Assembly: GCA_963682055.1 (NCBI GenBank)
Contig: OY821744.1
Coordinates: 873,001 to 937,000 of the forward strand
Source of the DNA: Primula veris
Taxonomy: Eukaryota > Streptophyta > Magnoliopsida > Ericales > Primulaceae
Direction: 5' to 3'
Length of the DNA: 64,000 bases
This document shows positions 52,901 to 62,067 of the stretch, piece by piece. Each line of letters opens with the position of its first letter. The stretch's first letter is position 1. Below the pieces are notes generated by a model. It had not been told where the DNA came from. It searched no databases and worked only from the letters and a program-made list of their open reading frames with translations. The position numbers were made by a program, and so were the translations under genes.

Positions 52901-54563
52901 TGAACACGAACAAAAACATTCAACCACACTAAATGCTAACTCAGTTCTACATATAGGAAGTATATATTCACAGCACATATACTTACAATGATGCGGCCTT
53001 CAATTCTCAAGTCTTTCTGCTCAAACAACCAAATCTGGATACGCGCTTTCTGTACAAAGTTGATAGCATATATGAAGACAAATAGTAATTCAGTAAACAA
53101 AAGAATACTGTTAAGACAAACAACTCTGCAAATATACATAATCTAGTTGCCAATCTTTCCCCCTCACAATTCAGTAAAGAAAAGAATACCGTTAGGCATA
53201 CAACATTACATAATTTAGCTGCATATCTTTCACCCTCACACATCTATAATCGTAACTTCGTTAGGTTGGCTACAGAATCTGTAGCGGAGAAAAGGCAGGA
53301 AGTAGGGCCTAGATGAATAAGCAAGTCTAAGCAGGAAAACTATATTTTAACACTTTTTTTGGGTTCTCTCGGATTATCGTTAACAAACTTTATACATCGT
53401 TAATTTATCGGTATACTGTCAAAAATTCAACAAAAGCATTGATACCAATATATGTACGGTCGAACATAAACTAGAGTAAACATAATTATCTATTCAAATA
53501 CAAATTTGATATGCAAATCTTGATTGACTATCATCGTATTTTTTGGACTAAGCATTTATAAGTTTTATTATTAAAAAATTCACCTACTTTGACTGGTTTA
53601 ACCCGTTTGACTTGGGTTGATCCAGATTTGACCCATATCAAAACGCCTGATATTTAGCATTTTGAAAGAAAGGATTTTTAGCATTTTCCTAGCTAACTAT
53701 AGACTTAAAACTTTGAACTTTTCAAAGAAAAAAAAAAGTTCAGATTTTTATAGCTGGTAAACCTATTTCTATGCTCCCCTGAGCTTATAAGCTGCAATCA
53801 AGCTGCACCAATTTCAATGCCTCAAAATTACATAAAAATTACCACAATTTACATCTCTTTATTGTTTTTTTTTTTATGTAAATAAAATAACCCTTGTTAT
53901 CTAAACACCCAATTTCACATGCCAAGCAAATTAGCAATTTCCCACAAAATTCACACTCTTATTTCATACATATATTTTTTGCAAATAAAAATAAAATACC
54001 CCTTGTTAACTAAACACCCAATTTCACATGCCTAGCAATTTCCACAATAATATTTTCCCAAGTCAATTAAAACATAGAAAACTAAAATAAAAAGGTGAAT
54101 AGCAAAACTCACACTTTGGAGAAACCTGAAGATCAGATTCTGCAATTTGACAAAAAAAAAAATATAAAAAAAAATAAGTTAATGGAGAATCAGAGATAAT
54201 AACTAAAGTGGGTATTCATAAAAAAGCAAAATAATATATTTTTATGGAAAACCAGAGATAATAGCTAAAGTGGGTATTTATAAATATATATATATGGAAA
54301 ACCAGAGATAATAGCTAAAGTGGATATTTATAAAATAAATAAAAAAGCAAAAGAAAATATTTTTAAGGAAAAAAAGAGATACAGCTAAAGTGGGTGTTCA
54401 TAAAAAAAACAAAAAAGACCCAATATGATTTAATGAGAAAATCAGAGATAATAGCTAAAGTGGGTATTAATAAAAAAAGAAAAAAAATTGTATTAATAAG
54501 GAAAAGGGTAGGGAAACAAACAATGGGTTGGGTCATAATACGCTGGACTTTGGTGCTCGCCAT
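49979..54563 (-). CDS. SmE: Small nuclear ribonucleoprotein E (SmE), six exons
   Basis: A core spliceosomal Sm protein, one of the seven that ring the snRNA Sm site. Minus-strand exons: 54563-54522, 54139-54113 (27 bp), 53049-52987, 50488-50410, 50111-50066 and 49991-49979. All have GT-AG borders and give 89 residues; the family is about 88. It starts [14 protein letters not shown]. The Sm1 part contains [20 protein letters not shown], then [16 protein letters not shown]. The Sm2 part is [16 protein letters not shown]. Final residues NNH come from a 13-bp last coding exon, where relatives end GK. Introns are up to 2.5 kb. Intron 1 carries a repeat array and the 5' leader a (GA)13 tract. Confidence 0.92.
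53060..54060. repeat. Short local duplications in SmE intron 2
   Basis: AATTCAGTAAA(C/G)AAAAGAATAC recurs at about 53090 and 53167. ACACCCAATTTCACATGCC recurs at about 53905 and 54013. They are local duplications without coding role. Confidence 0.55.
54182..54480. repeat. Five-copy array in SmE intron 1
   Basis: AGAGATAATAGCTAAAGTGG (or close to it) recurs about every 55-70 bp, near 54191, 54251, 54305, 54377 and 54444. AT-rich filler lies between. Confidence 0.8.
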
Positions 54564-54570
54564 GGTTGTA

Positions 54571-54596
54571 GAGAGAGAGAGAGAGAGAGAGAGAGA
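54571..54596. repeat. (GA)13 microsatellite in the SmE leader/core promoter
   Basis: A perfect GA run starting 8 bp upstream of the SmE start codon (CT-rich in the sense of transcription). Confidence 0.9.
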
Positions 54597-54797
54597 TAAA
54601 CCCTAATTTGCAAAAAACCTTCAAAAGTTTTAGAGAAAAAGATGACAAGTGCAAGTAAAAGCTTCTAATATTCTACACTCTACTTTTAAGTTTAGGCCTT
54701 GTTTGGTTGATAAGATAAGTTATAACTAATTTAAGTTTTTTCCCTTTTTTTTTAATATGAGTACAAATCTTTATACCATGTTCTCTACCCCTCCGTA

Positions 54798-55087
54798 TGG
54801 CTTGTTTCGGTTCGATTTTTAGCAAAAAACGAAATCGAAATCAAACATATTTTTTCGTTTTTTTCGGTTTCGGTCTATTTATTGTTTTGACCGAACCGAA
54901 CCGGGTTTTTTCGGTCCAGTTTTGGGTTTTTTCGGTTATTTTCGATCTTTTTCTCGGTATTTTTTGGGTTTTTTCGGTTTTGTTGTTTTTCGGTTCGGTT
55001 TTATTGAAAACCGAAATCGACCCAATTTTTTTTCGTTTGTTCGGTTATCGGTCCGGTTCAGTTTTCCCGGTTTTTCGCACGGCCCTA
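54798..55087. repeat. GGTTCGG-rich foldback element, copy 3, with flanking direct repeats
   Basis: The interior is like copies 1 and 2, ending CACGGCCCTA. A 13-bp direct repeat CTACCCCTCCGTA stands at 54785-54797 and 55085-55097, exactly 300 bp apart; at least its last 8 bp could be a hAT-like target duplication. Confidence 0.6.
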
Positions 55088-55097
55088 CCCCTCCGTA

Positions 55098-56297
55098 CCC
55101 CCTTACTTATTTTCACTCAAAATATTAAATTTTCACAACTTGTTCCGCAAATTTATAAGCTTTTATATTATATTGTATTCAAATTTTAAAATATTTGGAC
55201 TTAATATTGTTTTAAACATTTTTTCTAAGATTTAATGTTTAATTTACATTAATTTATACATTTATTACAAAATAAATTGCGTGTGTATTTTCTTTTAAAA
55301 ATAATTATTGGAATGTATTGATACATGTGTTATAGTAATTGTACAATTTTTTTCAAGTTTTTTAGAATTCTTTTGGATAAAATAAGAAATAGTACACGGA
55401 AAGCTCTTATTTGAGTTAATTGTTAAAAGTTATTTGAGTTAATTCTTTTGGATAATTAATAAAACTCTTGTATTATAAGGTAAATGTATGGGTTAATAGT
55501 TAAAAGTTACAAAAATCTATGCTTATTTGAGTTCTTATTTGAGTTTTAGTTCAGAATCCAAACTTATCTACGTTTTAATTCAGACCCAATACAAAACTTA
55601 TGATTTTCAATTTACAAAACCGATGAATAGAAAAACCATGTATAGAAGATGGCAATTGCAATTAAATGTTGAAAAGATTCTAATATGCATACTACTTTTA
55701 ATATTAGGCCCTGTTTGGTTGAGAAAATAAGTTACAACTAATTTACGTTTTTTCCTTTTTTTAGTATCTATATTTTTTTATAATAAATCAGTCCAAGAAT
55801 TGGTGCAAAATTTCGCTACCATTTTTTTTAAAGTACCCACTTTATTTTACTAATTACTGATATATTCTAATTTAATTCACAATTCGTCTGCACTTTATTT
55901 TCTTAATTACTAATGTAACTTGATTTATTTAACAATTCGTTTTAACCCGAATTTTTTTAATAAATAATATCGAATTCAATTATTGTGTTCATAATATACC
56001 GAATTTAATTACTGTGTTCATAATCAAACACATCACAAAATTTATGTCATTACGCGTCGCGCACGAGTGTTACTGGTATATAACTAACAAAGCGCTTGTA
56101 TTAAGGTATTAATAATCGAGTAATCGAAACTTTGATCATACGGGTCATGATCAAGAGCAATTCCAATGAAATAAGCCAGCTTGTCTTAGGTGTTTTTTTC
56201 TTTGGTCGAAAAAGAAGGGTATTTTATTCGGGTATAACTTTTAGGTTTTATTTTGGTAGGTCGAATGGAGACAAACTTTTAAGTACAACACAAGTCT
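55098..56297. other. Intergenic DNA with a diverged direct repeat
   Basis: A segment with AGGCC(T/C)TGTTTGGTTGA and GTTA(T/C)AACTAATTTA occurs at about 54657-54765 and again at 55668-55765. No gene. Confidence 0.45.
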
Positions 56298-57492
56298 TCA
56301 AGGTTTCCAAATACCTTCTTTTGTGAGCCGTCGACAATATGTAATGTCGATAAATATTAGATTTGGACACGCAAACAAAATCTTTGTGAGGGGCCAGTCA
56401 TCCAAATAGTCGTCGTGACTCAGATTTAAATAGCAAAGTTTTTCGTGTTTATGCAAATCTGTTGGTGACATTCTCGTGTCTTTCATTATAATCGTTTCAA
56501 GGAAAAGACCGGGTGGTCCTGAAGTTTTTGATGCTTAATGCAAAGAAAAAAATGTGGCCCTTTTTTAACGGTCGGTCTCTATAAAAAGTTTCATAATAAA
56601 ACATATTAATATACGGTAAATTAATTCAACATTAGTTATTAAACAAAAAATTCATTAATATAACAAATTATTTTATTATACGGTAACATTTCATTCAAAA
56701 CGATAAATACAAAATTTATGTGAAAGAAATCACATCTTAAGTGTATTTTTCGTGCTTTATTCGAATCAAATTCTTCGATTATTTAATCATAGTTTATTAA
56801 ATGGTGGGGTTTTGTTTACAATCTTTTAAAAAGAGGTAATAAATTGTGTCCATTTTAATCTTTATGGTTTTTTTTAAAAAGATAATATTTTTTAAAACAT
56901 ATCGCGATAATCATACTTTTAAAAAATACTAATAATATGAAAAGAATCACCGCCTTTCACTTATGTGTGTGTTGATATTATTTACATATATATTACCACA
57001 TATACATCGTGAGGTCCTGGATGATCTCCGAAGTTAGGAGGTACGGTACGGTCGAACCTGATGCACTTACTGAGTGCCACCCCTTGGAAGGACGTCTCTT
57101 TGTCAATATGAAAAAACTTTCAGCTGTCAACTTGGTAGACCATGAGAGATCGGTCTAAGAGCGTTAAGTTGGTGAGATATTGCGAGATAGTATTAACATA
57201 AAGCCAACGATTTACCGTTATACATAGATGTCGTATAGAGTAACTTGCTTTGAAAAGCGGTAATAAGCTTGTGGTGATTGAATTTTTATTGTCCAACTCG
57301 TTCCAACCGTCAATATTCAATCTCTTCAAGTTTGTCCTTCCTTTGCGATGTGACCCTGAACTTGAAATTTAATGAAAGAGGATTGTCGTAAGAGTTGCTA
57401 TTGAAGTTCTTCTTCATAATGCGTATAGTAATGCTTTCTAAACATTGAAATCTCTCAAGAATACTCTCGAAACTTGGTAAGGTTTCTTCCAC
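56298..57492 (-). pseudogene. Fragments of an LRR / F-box-type gene
   Basis: 57492-57310 and 57329-57120 hold LRR-like text in two overlapping frames (FESILERFQCLESITIRI; then LPLFKASYSIRHLCI and YLTNLTLLDRS), so a frameshift separates them. 56486-56298 holds LCYLNLSHDDYLDDWPLTKI and then ILFACPNLIFIDITYCRRLT, a typical LRR of F-box proteins. Between 56490 and 57115 no matching frame is seen. No F-box found. A broken gene copy is the simplest reading; an intron-containing gene with missed exons is possible. Confidence 0.45.
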
Positions 57493-58306
57493 AATATATC
57501 AGGCTAGCTATCCGACGCTTTCTATTTACTACTTTATCAATTTCTATTCTAAATTCTCAGCAAATAAATACTTTGTATCTTTCCTATAATCCTATTTATT
57601 TTTAATTCACATACAAAAGATAGTTTTTTTTTTTTTAAAAACTCAAAGTATCAGAAAATATACATACCATAAACATGTTTTTACAATCATACATTGAGTT
57701 CTCACAACTTAAAAGTTCTTGTTATCGTGTAAATAAAAAAAAATTGTTTTTGCAAAAATAAAAAAAATTGTTTTTGCAAAATAAATAAGCATAAGTTTTA
57801 GTACTCGAATTGCTCAGAAAATTCCTGAAATTTGAAGAAGCAATTGATATAATTGAAACTGAGGCAGATTTGTGTAAAATCTCTTCGGATTTATATAGTT
57901 TGATTGGGAAGGTTTGTTTTTAGTGATCAGATCGCCATAGTTAACGCAAAGTTCATAAAATTATTATTTCAAGTTAGAAATGTAACTTTTAATTAGTTGA
58001 ATTGGGTGCAGGTGGTATATATTCAATTTATTCAAGTTAAGTATGTAGAAATGTAATTTTCAATTTACTTAAAAAATCCACTGGGAAATAGCTGCGATAT
58101 GAACCTGCTTTTTTTTTGCTTTCGCATCTTTAATTTATATAATCTGCAATATTCATCTTTTTTTAGTACAACTTACTCTTACTATAGCGTGCTTTTAACT
58201 TTTAAGGGGCTTCTTTGGTCACACTAAGTACTTTTAGCAAAGTTAGAATGAATATGTATATATATATATATATATACATATATATGATCTCCGATATCTG
58301 ATCACA
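57493..58306. other. AT-rich intergenic DNA
   Basis: An AT microsatellite lies near 58256-58275. Nothing else recognised. Confidence 0.4.
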
Positions 58307-58616
58307 ATGACAATGTCATCGTGTTTTACGACTTTAAACACTTATTTCAACTACGGCCTTCTCTTCGTCTTTGGTCACTTACGTGATTTATTTCGCAAAT
58401 TCATCAATTGGTCGAAGGGTGCCAACAATCTCCCGGGTTCCGTGCCGATCTGCTTAGGGTATGAAAATTTCTATTTTAGGCGGCTCTATCTCCGAATTCT
58501 TGATTGTTTTGGTCGACCAATATCAAGTGCTCCTGATGCATGGTTTGACGTGGTTGAGCGTGTCTCCGATGATAACAACAAAACATTGAAGCGAACCACA
58601 AAAGTAAGTGTCTTAA
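58307..58616 (+). pseudogene. LCB2: 5' fragment of LCB2 (serine palmitoyltransferase subunit 2)
   Basis: An open frame from an ATG reads as the N-terminus of plant LCB2: TYFNYGLLFVFGHLRD, then the strongly conserved block LRILDCFGRPISSAPDAW and VERVSDDNNKTLKRTTK. LCB2 is the catalytic, PLP-binding subunit that makes the first committed step of sphingolipid synthesis in the ER. Here only about the first 100 of roughly 490 residues are present, so the PLP lysine and the rest are missing. The frame then shifts (a 4-base gap relative to the inverted copy) and stops at 58624. It is the left arm of the inverted repeat described next. No intact LCB2 gene is in the window. Confidence 0.8.
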
Positions 58617-58869
58617 TTGTATGATCCCAAATTGAGACACTTGCTTACTTTTGTGGTTCGCTTCAAAGCTTTGTTGTTATCACGGAGACACGCTCAACCA
58701 CAAACCAAACCATTGCATCAGGAGCACTTGACATATGTCGACCAAAACAATCAAGAATTCGGAGATAGAGCCGCCTAAAATAGAAAACCTCATACCCTAA
58801 GCAGATGGCGTGTAACCCTTGGAGATTGCTGGCGCCTTGGACCCATCGATGAATTTGCGAAATAAATCT
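58386..58869. repeat. Long inverted repeat of an LCB2 gene fragment (hairpin)
   Basis: Left arm about 58386-58616, right arm about 58625-58869, with a spacer of under 15 bp. The arms align over about 230 bp with scattered small gaps and mismatches; a central ~48 bp on either side of GGCGGCTCTATCTCC is identical. The right arm extends further into LCB2 coding sequence (reverse complement encodes KCLNLGS), so the left arm is slightly shortened at the loop. Both arms derive from LCB2 5' coding DNA. A transcript would fold into a long, nearly perfect hairpin. Confidence 0.85.
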
Positions 58870-59727
58870 GAATTAATATGGTGTGGTGGCTATGGCAAAT
58901 AAAGAGCTCAGGAATTCGTTCAGCTTCATGTATTGCATTGTATGAACCGTTCAAGTTTAGACTGTTTTATGAATGTTGACTAGTACTTTGTAGTGATCCT
59001 TTTTCATTTCTATCCCTAATGAAGGGAAAATTCCTTTTTCATAAACAAATCTTCAAGAAAAAGCAAGCTAAAAGAGTACCATTTTGACCATAACAGATTC
59101 AAAACGCATTTATAACTTATAAGTAGCTGTTTTAAAACGCATTTTGATTTAATGAAATTTATTTGCCAAGTGTATTTCCAATCGGTATGCCAATTTGCTA
59201 AGGAGGTATGGTAAGTCATTGGTGCATTTTTTATTCCAGGTAAATTAGATCTCTATAAGTATATTGCTGAAATGAAAACTAAATTTAACAGTATAGAATG
59301 TATCAACAGATGCATTGCATAGTAGCAATTAGCAAATCGAAACACTTGTTGAAACTGAGTAGTATCCTAATTCCTAAGCAGTTAGTGTGTATCAAATTTC
59401 AAAACTGAAAAGGGAGCAACAATTTTCTCTTAGGGACAAGAAGTTAATTTTTATAGATTGATCGGTGCTTATAACTGTATCATTAAGGGACTTTTTTTAG
59501 CTTGTCCCTAAGTTTTCGTCCCCGGATTGTCAATTTCTAGTAGTGTTTGATTCTATTCTTGAGCACTTTGCACACATCTAGATCTAGGTTATAGCTTATA
59601 AATTTGTTTTAGTTAAAATTTAAACATAGATCTATAACTCCCTGTAATCATTAAGTGCCCATTTAACTGTAAAGAAATAAGCAAAACTATGATTCAATCA
59701 AATGAGGAAAGATAAATGATCAGTTAC
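58870..59727. other. Intergenic DNA
   Basis: No gene or repeat recognised; a missing 3' exon of the lipid-transfer-like locus could lie here. Confidence 0.35.
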
Positions 59728-60009
59728 CTGGAAAAACTCCAATTAGACAATCATAGCCTATACATGAACTATGATAAGGATAAAACTCCACCCCGCCAGT
59801 GTAAAGTTTGCAAAGACAAGTATGATCAACGGCTTCCAACGCGCCACAACACGCCTGGTTGGGGGAAGCCGCACCAGAGGCCACCGCATGAGGCACACAC
59901 GTTCAAGCTGCTCAGCTGTATCGAGCAATTCTGAGCTTGGGTTTGAGTCACCAGCAGGGTTATAAACACAAGCACCAAGGGTGGAAACAAGAGACTTTGT
60001 GGCTACCAT
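59728..60009 (-). pseudogene. Non-specific lipid transfer protein-like gene (8-Cys motif), frameshifted
   Basis: The start MVATKSLVSTLGACV looks like a signal peptide beginning. One base out of frame it continues ITLLVTQTQAQNCSIQLSSL and NVCA, and a second one-base shift gives SPNQACCGALEAVDHTCLCK. Read across these frames it has C, then C, then CC-X9-CXC, the eight-cysteine pattern of nsLTP/FIL1-like secreted proteins that carry lipids. The last two cysteines are less convincing. A GT donor follows at about 59727, so a small 3' exon may be missing. The straight single-frame reading (86 residues) has no such pattern. Two frameshifts point to a pseudogene or to sequence errors. Promoter TATA retained. 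Confidence 0.6.
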
Positions 60010-60115
60010 TTTCGACAAAGGAATAATGCCTTTTGACTATCTTTTTTTTCTTCTTGTAATTATTGAGTTTTGTTGCAAGTTTTTTGTGCTTGTTGGGTTT
60101 TGATAGTGGGAACAA

Positions 60116-60127
60116 CCATTTATATAG
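60116..60127 (-). promoter_or_regulatory. TATA box of the nsLTP-like locus
   Basis: The minus strand reads TATATAAATGG about 110 bp upstream of the ATG at 60009. Confidence 0.5.
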
Positions 60128-60797
60128 ATGGGGTTTGAGAAGTGATCATGAAGGTGAGTTTGCATGAATGAACTAACTTATTTCAGTTGAAAGGTCATGC
60201 ATTGATCAAAGTGGTCGCTGGAGGGGGACCAGGATAGCTGGTATAGCCGGAAAGCGACCACCGGAGAGAGATTCGACGTGGTGGAGCTCGGCCTTCAGTA
60301 GCGGTACCGGCGAACTGTGAGGTGGAGGATTGGTGGGGTTCTAATTCTAATGAAGAGAAAGTTACTAGAAACAAATAGTAACATAATTTGATTGTTACAA
60401 ACCAATCTTTAATTTTCCCAAAATAAAAATACAATATATAATTTTGAAATAGGTTGTCATAAATAAAATTTAAGTGGCTGTCGAAATGATCTAACTACGG
60501 ATAGACTCAACCAGACTCTCAACACAGTACCATTGCAATTAAATTATTTTATTTTATTTTTTGTAATTATTGCAACTAAAGTCTTAAAGTACTTACCTTT
60601 CCATAATAAAGTTACACAAAAAGGTAGTCATGTGTCTCTCTAGTCCACCTTAACCAAAATTGCATCACTATTATTTATACAAACGCGTATAAAAAAAAGT
60701 CAAGACCAATATAAATAGTTTTGTTTTTATTATGTAGCATTACATTTATTAGTTATAATATAAATTATTACTTTTTTTTAATTGGGGCAAGCATGTG
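60128..60797. other. Upstream DNA of the nsLTP-like locus
   Basis: A GC-richer patch at about 60200-60340 yields a minus-strand frame rich in Ser, Pro and Arg that I do not recognise. The rest is AT-rich. Confidence 0.35.
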
Positions 60798-62008
60798 TGT
60801 TAGGACCAGATTTCTGGTCTAAATATTGTTTATTGTCTATTGGTTTTTCACTAAATAAATACTAACTGTTGTTAAGAACTAAGACAAAATTGACAGGTTT
60901 CAAGTATCAGTTGCAACCTCAGTTGCAACCTACTAAGTCAATAGTGACAGGTTCCAAGTACCAGTTGCAACCTCAGTTGCAACCTACTAAGTCAGTAGTA
61001 ACAGGTCTCAGGTATCAGTTGCAACCACAGTTCCAACCTGCTACTCAGCAATATTCTGTCTAGTTCTGTGTATCTGCATAACTGTTATTTATTAATTGTT
61101 AATTGATTCTACAGCATGCAGGATATATTCTCATATGATTCTAAAAGTTTAATATGCGTTTAAGTGAGAATATTAAAGTGGTAAGGAAAGATTTCCTAAA
61201 AGGTATAAAGAGATTAGTTATGTTTCCTTTAAATTTATAATTCTATATCTCCATTCTTATACTAATCCTTATCACTTGTGTCAATCTTTTGTTCCTTATC
61301 AATTCAGTATGATATGTTTAAAGATTGAATAAAATGAGGAGTTAATGTTTTACATGAATACCTAAAAGATATCTTTTCAAGATATGATCTTTTTATATGA
61401 TTCCTAGCTATAGGACAATGCTAACTCCTACAATCAAGCTGACTATTAAACAGGTATCAACCAATGATGATTGGAGTCAATCAATGCTGAAGTATCACGC
61501 AATGCATGGGAAGATTGAAGCCAATCAACAAAGTCAAAAAAAACAATCAAAAGATATTGAAGATTGAAGATTGTTTTTACTTGCTTATATAGTTGATAAG
61601 TTAGCTTGTAAATGTGTGTGTTCTAAATTATAAAGAACCCATTCTTGAGAGAATACACGTGAGCTTTTAAAAAGAAAACAATGGTGGGATGCCATTGATT
61701 TATAAGTGATAGTTATAGAGTATGAGCAATATAGAGATAGGCAGAAAAACCTAGAGGGAGTCTAAGTGTTTTTCGTTAAGACTTGAGTCCTATATTGTAA
61801 GCTTTTTATAATATCATAATCTGGGTAAGTGCCCCGGAGACGTAGCCTAGTTAGGTGAACTCCGTTGTTAAATGTGCGTGTGATTTCATTTACGTACATT
61901 TAACTTTTTACAGTTCTGTCCATTTATACACTGGGTTCTAACTGTAGTTGCAACCTCACTTAGAACCTAACTGCAAAACTGCAACTAGAACAGCGGATAG
62001 GAATTTCA
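60798..62008 (+). repeat. 5' LTR of the copia element
   Basis: About 1211 bp from TGTTAGGACC to AGGAATTTCA (TG..CA). Ends are inferred from the primer site, without the 3' LTR for comparison. A TATA-like GCTTATATAG lies near 61583. Contains a repeat array at 60895-61045. Confidence 0.7.
60895..61045 (+). repeat. Tandem array of CAGTTGCAACC motifs in the LTR
   Basis: Two and a half copies of a ~63-bp unit: ACAGGTT(T/C)CAAGTA(T/C)CAG, then TTGCAACCTCAGTTGCAACC, then TACTAAGTCA. CAGTTG fits the MYB core CNGTTR. Similar words recur near 61945 and inside the coding part (63590-63680). Confidence 0.85.
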
Positions 62009-62010
62009 AT

Positions 62011-62022
62011 TGGTATCAGAGC
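62011..62022 (+). promoter_or_regulatory. Primer binding site (tRNA-Met type)
   Basis: TGGTATCAGAGC, complementary to the 3' end of initiator tRNA-Met, starts two bases after the LTR end. Confidence 0.85.
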
Positions 62023-62067
62023 TTCACACTAGATCTTACTTAGTGTGGATCCTGTGTTCTAGTAACA

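Noticed and set aside
57001..57115. GC-richer stretch considered as a 5S rRNA or SINE fragment
   Set aside because: It does not align with the 5S sequence as I recall it, and no convincing A and B boxes are present; left unassigned.
60195..60434. Minus-strand 79-residue frame with Ser/Pro/Arg-rich text
   Set aside because: No domain, no supporting context, and it overlaps the presumed promoter side of the nsLTP-like locus.
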